Below, piece after piece: positions 12,001 through 21,544 of a stretch of DNA of 64,000 nucleotides. Origin of the DNA: Ilex aquifolium (lineage: Eukaryota > Streptophyta > Magnoliopsida > Aquifoliales > Aquifoliaceae); NCBI GenBank assembly GCA_951799425.1, contig OX637396.1, positions 37,812,701 to 37,876,700 of the forward strand. Direction: 5' to 3'. The stretch's first letter is position 1. Every line of letters begins with the position of its first letter. Made by a program: the position numbers and the translations under genes. The notes beneath the pieces were generated by a model that was given only the letters and a program-made list of their open reading frames with translations, was not told the origin of the DNA and searched no databases.

Positions 12001-13503
12001 GGTGTCAAATTTCACATTGCACAACCTCTATTTCCACAATCCAAATTGGTCACTTTAGAGCCTATTGTCTCATTCATTTCTTATTCGATTTGAGCAAGTG
12101 AATATATTACGTTATTCTCCTGTAAAACATGAACCCCCAAAAGTTCACTTGAAACGACAAACGGGTCCCACTTTAATTTAGGCTCAAAGTCGACCAAAAA
12201 TTCAGTTTTTACAACTAAAAAACTGTTTTGTCCAACTAAAAAACTGTTTTGTCCAACAACCGGTACGTAGCCTTAATTTTTAGTAGAAAAATATTGATAT
12301 ATATTGCAGATAAGAATATGCTAGTGCATGATGAAGATAACATCTGGTTGTGTTTGTGCGTTATTATACAAACAAGAGAGTGAGAACTAGATTGTGACGG
12401 ATTGAAGAATAGCAAAACAGGACACAACTCAAATTATGATACTTCTAAGTTCTAACACCCGAAAAGCATAGACAGAGTGAACCCAATTAATCCATATCCA
12501 TTGAACTCTATGCAAATAAATAGCCATAGTTCAAAAAAAATTATTAAAAAAAAATCACTAAAGGAGAAGTAAAAGCAATATCTGGGATGGACAATGTAAT
12601 CCACCTTCAACTCATGAGCCAATCTTAGATTTTCTTCGAGGTCACCTTTTCTATGTGCCAATTCATTTGATGCAGAACTTATGACTTCGCCTTGCTTCTC
12701 ATCTAGAGCCTATCACTCAAGAAAATGTTATTCATGATTATACATCATGAAAAGCAAGACAATACACGTCAACTGAGACTGAAAAATACAATGAACACCA
12801 GAAAAAGAAAAGCTAATTATTTCCAAAAAATAGACAAACCATTCGCAACTCAGCAAACTTCCTTTCCAATGTAGATTTTTCTTTCAACAGCTGCACTTCC
12901 TAATACCATAGAGGTCAATGCATTACCTAGTAAACAGCGATGTAGAATACATATATCCATGTAAACAAAGACCTTCAGGGAAAGGGCATACCTTAATGCT
13001 GGCATTTGCAATTTGTTCACGAAGAAGCAGGATTTCATCCTTTTGTGCTCTGGCCCGCGAATAAAGCTCCTATTGACAAAATTAATTAGCTACGAGAACC
13101 ATGCCAACATCTTCATAGGCTAAGCATTATATATCCCACTGGCATTGGAAAAATGAGTACCATAGCCTCTTGGTCTTGAGAATAGTGTAGATTCTCATTT
13201 CGCTTTAAATTAGTTGAAATAGAACTTGTTTCAGAGCTATGCCTGTGAAATAAACAGACGTTAATTTCAAAATAGTTCTAGTGAGAGGTATGAACATGCA
13301 TGAAACACATTTTCTGGGTAAACTAGGTTCAGGGATTACCTGTTCAAAATATCAGAGATTTGTGTGTGAAACCCGACACTGTTCTGCCCATTCATGGAGC
13401 TCTTACCGGAAGACACTGCATTGGCCTTTCCAAGAGCTTTTGAAGACAAAAATTTGTTGCCTGACAATTGACCTTTTCCATCATCGCCCGATGTCTTTTT
13501 CAT
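1..13503 (-). CDS. Coiled-coil protein, N-terminal part (gene runs off left edge)
   Basis: Nine coding exons were rebuilt on the minus strand: 13503-13340, 13242-13161, 13069-12992, 12899-12840, 12709-12605, 4623-4513, 2939-2898, 396-289 and 151-1 (continues outside). All junctions are GT-AG and the phases agree; six consecutive exons are exact codon multiples. The start ATG at 13503 follows an acceptor-like site and opens [11 protein letters not shown]. The 300 visible residues begin with a Ser/Gly/Lys-rich head. A long charged helical stretch follows ([19 protein letters not shown], then [10 protein letters not shown], then [14 protein letters not shown]), then [24 protein letters not shown] and [14 protein letters not shown], then a polar tail. 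I recall a plant-wide coiled-coil family with this core (LLAEYG plus KHLHDQLQ) but cannot name it safely. The function is unknown and the C-terminal half is not visible. The 8-kb intron 12604-4624 is swollen by a Copia element lying antisense to the gene. Exon calls are strong; family naming is weak. Confidence 0.85.
397..1456. other. Intron sequence, no recognised element up to the solo LTR
   Basis: This is the 3' part (in gene orientation) of the intron between exons 2939-2898 and 396-289. I see no coding signal. An ACATGTACATGTACATGTAC-type short palindromic repeat occurs near 932-950. Confidence 0.5.
1457..1969 (+). mobile_element. Solo LTR with target-site duplication ATAGC
   Basis: This 513-bp block begins TGACGGGCCC and ends CATCATCA, so it has TG...CA ends. 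It is flanked by the perfect 5-bp duplication ATAGC at 1452-1456 and 1970-1974. Its 3' part reads like the end of the Tat-like LTR at 47.2-48.0 kb: a 'GTAGGTCACTCAGACCGAACCAC' type block, then a closing TTTTGTGCATCATCA. It contains AATAAAA near 1831. No internal region is present, as expected from LTR-LTR recombination. Family assignment to Gypsy/Tat is by resemblance only. Confidence 0.8.
1975..2897. other. Intron remainder, no gene seen
   Basis: AT-rich intron of the coiled-coil gene between the solo LTR and exon 2939-2898. It contains a CT/CA microsatellite at about 2572-2598. Nothing else is supported. Confidence 0.5.
3127..3483. mobile_element. LTR-like segment with TGTTGGG...CCCAACA ends
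   Basis: The segment starts TGTTGGGAATAAC and ends CACACCCAACA, giving a 7-bp terminal inverted pair typical of plant LTRs. It lies in the intron between exons 4623-4513 and 2939-2898. I could not find a matching 5-bp target duplication, so the limits may be wrong and chance is possible. The rest of this intron (2940-4512) shows nothing recognisable. Confidence 0.35.
5251..5438 (+). repeat. Copia 5' LTR
   Basis: Begins TGTTGGAGTTATAGTC and contains the TATA-like CTATATATACGG near 5381-5392. It is 35 bp longer than the 3' LTR because of a T/C-rich stretch around 5276-5310 that is missing downstream. The end is placed at CTCAAGT because the primer site follows directly and the target duplication abuts the same bases in the other LTR. 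Confidence 0.85.
6156..7940 (+). pseudogene. Copia gag remnant, interrupted
   Basis: An open stretch from ATG 6156 encodes a gag-like protein with [26 protein letters not shown] and ends at an in-frame TAG at 6603-6605. The same frame then continues ([15 protein letters not shown]) to 7027. There a 689-bp hAT-type element is inserted. After it the frame resumes with a basic Gln/Arg-rich stretch and half of a zinc knuckle ([10 protein letters not shown], about 7780-7810); the second half of the CCHC motif is degraded. At least two in-frame stops confirm a pseudogene. Confidence 0.85.
7028..7716. mobile_element. Non-autonomous hAT-type element nested in Copia gag
   Basis: This 689-bp insertion is bounded by a perfect 8-bp duplication GCTAGGGG (7020-7027 and 7717-7724). 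Its ends are imperfect inverted repeats: TAGGGGTGTCAAA at the left, and TAGACCTGTCAAA reading in from the right. Subterminal regions are packed with AACCCGTTTA/TAAACGGGT motifs in both orientations. An 8-bp duplication with TAGGGGTGTCAAA-like ends is characteristic of plant hAT MITEs. No transposase is encoded. Confidence 0.9.
7942..8262 (+). pseudogene. Copia protease domain remnant
   Basis: The frame contains [14 protein letters not shown], the aspartic protease active-site motif of Copia elements (D-S/T-G-A), followed by [15 protein letters not shown]. The reading frame breaks near 8250, where the following integrase region moves to another frame. The normal polyprotein is therefore not made. 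Confidence 0.8.
8193..9100 (+). pseudogene. Copia integrase remnant
   Basis: The zinc-binding part is visible as [10 protein letters not shown]...CVICSLSK (H-H-C-C). The catalytic core shows [24 protein letters not shown] and LRSDNAK. A TAA stop follows LRSDNAK at about 8919-8921 where Copia integrases have a Glu codon. Beyond it the frame continues with [13 protein letters not shown], which contains the third catalytic acidic residue. Further stops follow to about 9700. Confidence 0.85.
9720..11448 (+). pseudogene. Copia reverse transcriptase and RNase H remnant
   Basis: From about 9942 the frame reads [17 protein letters not shown] then [14 protein letters not shown], the Copia RT start. 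A frameshift near 10160 leads to [18 protein letters not shown], ending at a TAG after RKSLSGLK (10341). The active-site box appears as [12 protein letters not shown], where Copia normally has YVDD, so the catalytic Asp is lost. RNase H follows with [10 protein letters not shown], a stop at about 10992, then [34 protein letters not shown] and [10 protein letters not shown]. Inactive. Confidence 0.9.
11430..11582 (+). repeat. Copia 3' LTR
   Basis: A 153-bp copy of the 5' LTR, starting TGTTGGAGTTATAGTC and ending GATATCTCAAGT, followed by the target duplication CCATG. It differs from the 5' copy by several substitutions and by the missing 35-bp pyrimidine tract, so the insertion is old. Confidence 0.88.
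11588..12604. other. Intron sequence left of the Copia insertion, no gene seen
   Basis: Remainder of the coiled-coil gene intron between the Copia element and exon 12709-12605. Short direct repeats of AACTAAAAAACTGTTTTGTCC occur at 12214-12255. Nothing coding is supported. Confidence 0.5.
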
Positions 13504-15600
13504 TTCACCTCTTATAGTTCTCAAAACTTCTTAATTCTATATGATATTGACTCCCATGTGTTAGAAGGAGCTGCACTTACCAATAGTCAAGTCAGCAGAG
13601 TTTTAAGTGGCTAAAGAATATGCTTTGAAAAATCTACTGTCATTAGTAAAGATGTATCTTTTTGTCAGGCACTCAAGATGACTTGGAAATTATACTAACT
13701 ATCCCAACAACCAAATCCTTTATTCTATAAAAAGTGCCTAAAGGTATGTTTGAGTAATGGATCATTTAGCCAAGGCGACGTAGGATTGCATAGCACGAGA
13801 AAAGCTAAACATCCAAGTTTAACCCAAAATTTTCCAACTATCAGATATAGCAATCTGGTAGAGCTTGAGTTTGTTGAACTGGTTCTACAGCCTGTCCAGC
13901 TCACAGAAATGGCTATGACAAGCATCCGGTCCAGTCCAAATCTAATACCACAAGGCTACAACCTTATGGCAATGCTCAAAATTAAAACCTATCCCACGGG
14001 AAAGAGCTTCAAAGCACCCCATGAGAGGGTTCAAATTTAACAATAATCTCAAAAAAGCTGAATCTCTGAGCAATTACTTGGTATGGCAAAAGTAAGGGTC
14101 ATCAGTACATCACGCATTCACCACCCACCACACATTGAAAATTCTTGATCCTTCACTTGATATTCTTCAGTCAATCTAAAACTATATGATCTATAGACTA
14201 ACCCAAAAGATGTTCTAAAAATGGAAAAAAAAATATGAATAATGCAACAAGTCAAAAATAAAATGAAGATTTCAGTGAACATAAAGGCGAGTTTCATGGT
14301 AGAAATGCATTAGCCTTGATGTTTTAAGCAACTCAATGTATATAAACTAAGGAATTGCCCCAGTTACTACTGAGATGTAACGGAATACAACAAAATTCGA
14401 CAAGACGAACTAACTTCATCTTTGTAAAAATCAATTATTTCTTTCACATCCTAGAATTGTTGAGGAAAAATAAAAAGAAATTAAAGTTGATTACGAGTAA
14501 ATAAGTTGTGCATTATAATCTTGAAACCAAGTTCCCAAAATCAGTATAAAACAGTCTCAAATAATCAAACATATAATACCCACAAAAAAAATTAAGAGTA
14601 ATGCTATTTAGAACTAGAAATCTAACCTGATTTTTTTGACATTATGATGTGGTTTCATTAGAATGTTTTATAGGCGTCACAATCAATCGAAAGGTCATAG
14701 TAAATCAGGTCAGCAAATTAAGACAGATTTTTAAGTCCAAATAGCATTCCTCAAAAATTGAACAAGGAAAAAGATAATCCAACGAAGAAGCAAACCGAGT
14801 GAAGTTAATATGAGTAAAAAGTTCAAAAAAAAAAAAAAAAACCAGATACAAGTGACATGAACAAGAATCAAGATCAAGTCTGCATGAATAGGGGACTCGC
14901 AATTTGTTCACAAATAATCAATGCAAATAGAAACAAAGTCTGATTATGAGTAAAGTAAACACATGCAAAGGGCGCATTCCAGTCTTGAACCAGTTCCAAT
15001 GATAATCAGTGAAAGATACAAAGAAAACATAATTGAATACTTCACAAGAATATTAAAAAAGCAGATAAACTAATAACGAAAGCAAACCAAGTGAAGTTCA
15101 AGATTCAAGAAAGAAAGTGAGACCCACCCAGATAAGTAAACAAGTGAAGAAACAAAACGAAGGCTTTTTCAAGATTCAAGAAAGAAGGGCGAGACCCAGA
15201 TAAGTAAACAAGTGAAAGAAACCAAACAAAGGCAAACTACAAGTGAACCCACCAAGAATCTAAATAAAAGATTGACTGTGAAACTTTCCTGCAATATCAA
15301 GAACTCGATAAACCGACATACAATCAAAAAATCCCATGAAAGTTCAAAGAAAAAAAAAAGCAAAGAACTTAGAGATAGAAAATGGGAATCTTTACCCTTG
15401 GTCTCTTAGCAGAATTCTGTAATAGAAAGGTGGAATAATGCCAGGTTCATCACTTCAAGAAGAGGCTTAGAGAGAGAGAGAGGGGGGAAGGGGGTCTGGT
15501 TCGTAACGTTTCTTTTGGAGAAAAGTCAAACTTGGGTCGTTGGAGTTTTTTGTGTAACCGCAAAGCTCGTAAATGAAGTGAGATAGGGACTCAGTGTGAA
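13504..15600 (-). other. Leader region of the coiled-coil gene (5' UTR and leader introns)
   Basis: This stretch lies upstream of the ATG at 13503 and contains no convincing coding exon. A donor-like site at 15395/15396 (minus strand, CAAGG followed by GTAAA) ends a plausible non-coding first exon that reaches back toward about 15600. A second small candidate leader exon is 13610-13581, with acceptor CTTTAG and donor GTAAG. The rest is AT-rich intron-like sequence. Transcript data would be needed to fix the leader. Confidence 0.4.
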
Positions 15601-15667
15601 AGTGGAGAAAATATTCGGTGCATATTAAAAGCAGTCAGCGACACGCGTGAAACTAGAGAAAATTTAG

Positions 15668-15977
15668 GAAAAATCTCATTTTGAGATATAAAAATTCTCA
15701 GTTTACCTTTAAATAATTAATTTTTTTATATTATCTTCTCAAATAAATAAAAAATATTATAATGTGATCCACCATCTTATTTTTATTTGGTCGTTCATTG
15801 ATTTTGTGTCAAATCAACTAATCATGAATCACAAACAGCTGAACGATCAAACAAAAATAAGACGATAGATCACATTAAAACGTTTTTATTTCTTTGAGAA
15901 ATAATGTGAAAAAATTAATCATTCAAGGGACAAACTAAATTTTTTTTGTATCTTTTCAGGGGTAAATGGGATTTAAA
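15668..15977. repeat. Foldback (hairpin) MITE-like element
   Basis: Nearly the whole of this 310-bp block is one inverted repeat. The left arm includes AATGTGATCCACCATCTTAT (about 15755-15774) and TTATTTTTATTTGGTCGTTCA. The right arm contains their imperfect reverse complements TGAACGATCAAACAAAAATAA and GATAGATCACATT (about 15839-15877). Outer arms AATCTCATTT and AAATGGGATTT also pair. Such foldbacks are typical of MITEs; the superfamily is not clear because no target duplication was found. Confidence 0.7.
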
Positions 15978-16655
15978 AAGTTTTGACTGTTTTGTAACCT
16001 TAATTGAATAGGAATGCTTGAATAAAAAGATAATTAGGAAGTTATTTAAAAATAATAATAATTATGTGCGTGAAGATGTTCTGGAATACCAAAAATTAAG
16101 TATTGATCATGTAAAATTTATATTTTAAATAATATTTTATTTTTTAAATTATATAATTTAAAATTAAAGTGAATAGAGATAAAATAAGAGAGATATGAGT
16201 GTAGATTAATGAGATTGTTAGATATTGGCAAGTGTCTTGGTTGAAATATTTTGACATCGGAAGTCGTGTAAAGAAGACGATATTTTTTTAATTAAATTGT
16301 GACATTAGATTAAAGTAGATGAAAATCAAACCAATTGTAATTGTTTTTGTGTTTTTTATAAGTATAAAATTTTACTTCATAACTGTAATATTAGATATAT
16401 AATATATTATTTTAAATTTAATTTGTAGACATAAATTCACCATAACTATTGGATTCCAATAAAAACTGGGTTCACCGTTAATCTAATGAGTCAACAAATT
16501 AGGTTAGTAAATTAAGTTCATGTGGCATTGCTTAATATTTTACGACTTGTGTATACTAGTATATGACATTTATCACGTGATGTCCGGTGAGCACTGAATA
16601 GTTTATATTTTATTATATATTATCAAATATTTTTTTGATTTAATAATAATTTAAA

Positions 16656-16984
16656 AGTAATGTTACATAGACTTAAAGTGCTGATTTGATTTGTTGATTT
16701 CACCAATCGCTGTCGTTGATTTAATTGTAATTCTCAGTATGAAAAACGCTAAATAAACTTAAAAACTTGACTTAATGGTGTGATTGTTATTAACTGTGGA
16801 TCCCAATAAATACTATGACCAATTACCTATTAAATGATAGTGATTCATTAATAAAGTCAAGTTTTAAATTCTTCATAGCATTGTTCGTCCCAGCATTCAT
16901 TGAGACACATTACATATTTAATAGTTATGATTGGTCAAGTCGACAAATCATATCAATATTTTAAATCTAAGTAGTATTTTTCAT
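16656..16984. repeat. Second foldback MITE-like element
   Basis: The left arm (TACATAGACTTAAAGTGCTG then TGATTTGTTGA) pairs imperfectly with the right arm (CAAATCATATCAATATTTTA, TCTAAGTAGTA). Inner segments AACTTGACTTAAT and AAAGTCAAGTTTTAAA also pair. The block is about 330 bp. No target duplication was identified. Confidence 0.55.
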
Positions 16985-18087
16985 AATTTAATGAGGACAA
17001 AACAAAAAGATTTAAAAATATATTTTTTTATTTTAATAATATTTTGAGGATGATAAAAGGCACTTTCAGAAGTGGGATTTTTTTTTACAGAATTGAGCTT
17101 CCAGGTAGTTCCTTAATCCTCAACAGCTGTACTGAGGTGGCTGCTATGAGGGGAAAATGTAAATATCACCTATACGTGCATTAATAGGAGGATTATACTG
17201 GCTTTTTGTAATGCCAACAAAGCAGTGGGGTCATAAATTTGGTTAATGGGATTGGACCCACAGAGTAGACTAATTATCTTGACTTATGGGGTGTGTTTGG
17301 AATTTGTTGAAAAATGATTGATTAATTGAGGGAGACATGTTTTCTCCATGGCTTACTGGTAAAGCAAAGGTTGAGATGTTTACTTATATTATTATTCTTT
17401 ATGACTTAATAATTTTTTAATTAATTATTATTAATGTGGGGGATAGAGATAAATAACAACTAGACCCCACTTATACTTTATTTGTTATGTTTTTTACATG
17501 AGAGGTTATTAATAGGATTAAAATTTCAGCCCGAACTTGTCCTGCATCCTATAGTGCCCCCGAAATCCATGTAGAAGGACTTATCTCATACCATCTAATA
17601 GATAAGGAAAATTTAGAGGACGGTCCCTTTTTGTGACTTATTTGGTAATAAGTCTATCAAGGAAACTTGTTTAATATTAAATCTATTTTAATTTTTATTG
17701 TCCAAAATACCCCTAGTAGTTATGTTTAATTAAAACAAAATTGAAAATTAACAACTATTAAATTATAGGAGTTTAACTAACATTAAAATTTTCTCTCTTT
17801 CATATCTATCTGTATCTATAGATAGAATATGACTATTTATTTTTTTTTCTCTCTCACACACACACACACACACATATATACATACATACATATACTAACA
17901 TTGAAAAAAATAGTAACATTTAAACACAAAAAATAATACAATTCAAACACAAAAAATAGTATCATTTAACAAAAAAAAAAAAACTCAAAAAAAAATAAAT
18001 AATAATATTAAGTATTAATATTTGGAAAAATAACAGTAATAACATGCTCAAAAAAAACAATAGCATACTCACAAAAAAAGTAACATG

Positions 18088-18090
<3 letters not shown>

Positions 18091-18145
<55 letters not shown>
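18091..18145. repeat. Compound (TA)n(GA)n microsatellite
   Basis: About 16 TA units at 18091-18122 run directly into about 11 GA units at 18123-18145. A separate (CA) run lies at 17856-17874. Confidence 0.95.
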
Positions 18146-19521
18146 TGTGTATCAGTTGTTATTTGAATTTCAAATTTATGTAAAAAAAATTATTGGTATA
18201 TATTCATTGATAGTGAATTAAGAGATAACAATTCTCAAGTTAGGAAATTAATTTAAAGTTATTTTTAAAGAATGATATTTTAGAGTTTTAAAAAAATAGT
18301 AAACTTAAATATTTATTAGTAAGATTAGAAACGGATTTATCTCCAAATAAATTTTTTTAACGGACTAAACTCAGTATAAGTACCTTAAAGAGAACTCAAC
18401 CTCAATTTTCACAATAGATATAATATTGTAAAATGGTATATGGGCCGTCAATATTTTATGGTAGTTAAATCACACTATAATCCCTTCACACACACTTGGA
18501 TATAAATATAATATCCACAACAAAGTTGTTATGATTATTTATTATCTCATTAAAAACTGCAATTATGCCTTTTTGGTGGGACCCACTACAAACACTTTAC
18601 ATGCATTTAAATATAGAATGACATTTGAGAAAATATATATACCAAGATATAAAAATTATTTGGTTGGAATAACATGAATTTCATTACCAAATAGCATCCA
18701 AACTTATCCTTTAAACAAACATACCCTGACAGTACCATAGTCTTCTTCCTTTAATGTTGGGTTTGGGTTCAAACCAACATCAAGGGTCAGGAAAAGACCC
18801 ATTAACCCAACCTAGTAGTCCCAACATCAAGCATTTAAACAGATCCATTTGGAAATTATCAAAGCGGAGAGCTTTACAAAACAAGTTCATGTGAGATAAA
18901 TTATTGCATATCTCCTTTTAGAGAAAATTTTTTTTGGGACAATAAAAAATGAAGTGTGGATTGATCAAACAACAAAGCATGATGTTCTCTTTTAACAACA
19001 GAGTTATATGGTGCTAAAGAATAATACTCTTTTTACAGATATGTAGAATGACACTGCATATCCATTTTATGTACCCAAACAAAGAAGAGTCACTATCCCC
19101 TAATAAACAGGCTGATGGGTTATGTTGTGTACATATATTATGTCCTAAGCAAAAACATTAATATTTTGGAAGGTTCTAATAATTTATTTTTTGAGTAAAG
19201 AAAATATTTTTTGGTGTAATTAATTATTCAAGCTACACTCATTTGGTGTAAATTTTCATGATTTTTTTTTAAAAGTAAAATAATCCATGTTTTGAGACTT
19301 GAGTTGTTACATATGCAACATTGTAACCAAATAAGCCATATTTGATGAATCTAAAATCCCTTCATCCCTATTGGGGCAAGTCGAGATTCCTCTTGGCAAT
19401 TCATAGGCCAGATTATGAGAGATTTATCGCTCATGAATACTTTAGTCCCAACGTAAATAACCTGTTTTTGATCGAATTAGGGTGAAGATTAGTTGAAGTG
19501 CGCATAACCTGGTCCGAAAAC

Positions 19522-20170
19522 TAGGGGTGCAACTTGGGTTGGGCAACCCAATTTCAACCCGAACCAAATCCGAAAAAATTAGGGCTTGGGCTAGGGTTTT
19601 TAATACTTGGGTTGGGTTTTGGTAAAAAAACCTCAACCCGAATTCAATTTGGGCCGGGCTCGGGTTGAGGCATCGGCAACCCGATTTCAACCCGAATCCG
19701 ACAAAATAAAAAATAATTATATATATATAAAGTATTAGCACGTTTTTTCATTTTTACTCCATCGTCATTTGTTTCTTGTTGCTTGTTACTCTGTTATGCG
19801 TGATTAGTGGTGACAGTGTGATGTTTTTATGGATCTAATTTCTATGTTTTTCTGGGATTGTGCTTTGAAATCACTAGTTTTTTGGTGTGAAAGCAGATGA
19901 TCAATAATCATGCATTGTTATGAATGAAATATATTGATTGTTTTATGAATTTGTAATTATTCTCCCCCTCTCTCTGTCTTTCTTGCAGTGAACCCGAATT
20001 CAACCCGAGCCTGCCCGAATTAAACTCGGGCAGTGCTCGGGTTGAGGAACTCAACCCGAGGTAGGGTTAGGGTTAGGGTTAGGGTTAGGGTTAGGGTTGA
20101 AGATTATATACCTAGGATTGGGCTAGAGTTGACTGTCTAACTCGCCCAACCCGCCCGAGTTGCACCCCTA
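19522..20170. mobile_element. Non-autonomous hAT-type element containing a TTAGGG array
   Basis: The ends are TAGGGGTGCAACT and AGTTGCACCCCTA, a perfect 13-bp inverted pair. The flanks CCGAAAAC (19514-19521) and ACGAAAAC (20171-20178) are an 8-bp target duplication with one mismatch. Both halves carry many AACCCGA/TCGGGTT motifs. No transposase frame. The array of GGGTTA units is listed separately. Confidence 0.9.
20062..20098 (+). repeat. Short interstitial TTAGGG array
   Basis: Six GGG blocks are spaced exactly 6 bp apart (20064, 20070, 20076, 20082, 20088, 20094), giving a (TTAGGG)n run of 37 bp. The usual plant telomere unit is 7 bp (TTTAGGG). The run lies inside the hAT-type element, next to its GGGTT-rich subterminal motifs. 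Confidence 0.95.
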
Positions 20171-20204
20171 ACGAAAACCTTTGACCGTTAAAAAAAAAAG
20201 TCAA

Positions 20205-20879
20205 GGATTCCTCTTTAGGCCTTGATGGGAAGTTTCACTCTATTCCTTCATCCTTCATTGTTCATGTAATTAATATGTCAATTTAAGCTTATCCTCCTAA
20301 ATAATATGCATGAGATTCATTTGGTTTTGTCCGCTGATTTAGAACACCATGACCCACAAATGTTCTTTTTGTGTAAGGTTTTTTTTTTTGGTAAGTCTTT
20401 GTGTGTAAGATTACTAGAGGTGAAGGGGTTAGAATTTAATGTCATAGTGATTGGACAATTTTGAGCTTATGTGATTATTGAGATAGTTCAACTAGGCTTA
20501 GACACTTGCTTTCTCAATGGTAGAGTGTTCGAATCCTATCACATCTCTAATAAGGTTAAGGTTGTGGACTTGTGGGCATTCAAAATGTTGGTGAACGATG
20601 ATGGTGGGCTTGTGAGTTAGTGGAGATAACTAGGTTCCGAGTTGGAATGAAGTGATGGAAAGTGGAGGTGGTGGTTGTAAGGTTTTGGATGGTGGAGAGC
20701 TGATGGAGTCTGTGGCGACTACAAAAGGTTTAGAATAGTGGTGGGGGTGTTAGAGGGATTCTTTTTTAATAAATATTTTTAGTATTTTCTTGAATTACAG
20801 GTAAATAGGTAATTTTAAAAAATATATACCATAACGATAAATCCAACTGGTCGATCTGTTGACCGAGGGAAGAGTACAA
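20205..20879. other. Intergenic, no gene seen
   Basis: A tRNA-like internal promoter resemblance (TCAATGGTAGAGTGTTCGAATCC) occurs at 20514-20536, perhaps a SINE relic, but no element ends could be set. Confidence 0.35.
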
Positions 20880-21397
20880 CTAAGGGTATTCACAGGTAAG
20901 AATTAAGATATTTCACATTCCTATTCGATATTTTGCGGAAAAGATTTTTCTTGGCCTACCCTATTCGATCAAGTGTACTATTTCTATCCTTATCCCGTCC
21001 AAAACAATCGGGTAGGAAGTCGGGTGAACACAATATTTTTTAGTTATTAATATTTAAATCATTTTAATTCAATTAAGTAGCCTGCACTAATTAACAAACA
21101 TAATAATATTTAAAATGTTAAAAATTTAACATATTAATATTGTTTCTGGTTTGTGGTTTCTGCACACATTAACAGTTTTAAAATGTTAAAAATTTAACAC
21201 ACACACACACATATATATATATGTGTGTGTGTGTACGCGGGTAAGAAGACGGAATTTTTAGGGGTATTTCGTATTCTTACCCGATTTTTACGGAATACCA
21301 AAATTTTTTCCGTTAACCTACCAATTTTTTGCGGTAGCCGATCAATTGGGTAGGTTACAGTTAGAATATTCAGGTAATAAAAAATTTGAACACCCCT
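20880..21397. mobile_element. Non-autonomous hAT-type element
   Basis: Flanked by a perfect 8-bp duplication GAGTACAA (20872-20879 and 21398-21405). The ends are imperfect inverted repeats: CTAAGGGTATTC at the left, and AGGGGTGTTC reading in from the right. The right half resembles the element at 38660-39210 (TTTTTACGGAATACCAAA-like text and AATTGGGTA near the end), so both belong to one family. It contains a self-complementary (CA)n(TA)n(GT)n tract at 21199-21235. Confidence 0.88.
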
Positions 21398-21544
21398 GAG
21401 TACAAATCCAAAAAATAAAAGAAATTTAGTCTAAGTTTAGTTAGCGGTGTCCGACTCAACTTATGCGCACTTCAAATAATCTTCTTCTTGATTTGGTCAA
21501 ACACAAATTATTCATACTGAGATTATGATATTTATGATAATTAA

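Larger units (their letters stand above)
15978..19350. other. Intergenic AT-rich region, no gene
   Basis: Lies between the divergent coiled-coil and SCAI genes. No open frame with coding character on either strand. It holds a second foldback (16656-16984) and microsatellites at 17856-17874 (CA) and 18091-18145 (TA then GA). Confidence 0.6.
19360..20200 (+). mobile_element. SINE copy 1, split by a hAT-type element
   Basis: The two flanks 19360-19521 and 20179-20200, read together, match the SINE at 53975-54201. Shared segments are TATGAGAGATTTATC, TCATGAATAC, AGTCCC, GAAGATTAGTTGA and a closing TTGACCGTT followed by a run of A. The copy is diverged and its 5' part is unclear. The intervening 649 bp is a hAT-type element with its own 8-bp target duplication. 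Confidence 0.65.

Noticed and set aside
11799..12101. 100-codon plus-strand frame near the Copia right end
   Set aside because: It lies in the intron of the coiled-coil gene, has no domain and shows no splice context.
20062..20098. A true telomere or chromosome-fusion point
   Set aside because: Only six units, wholly inside a hAT-type element with intact ends and target duplication.
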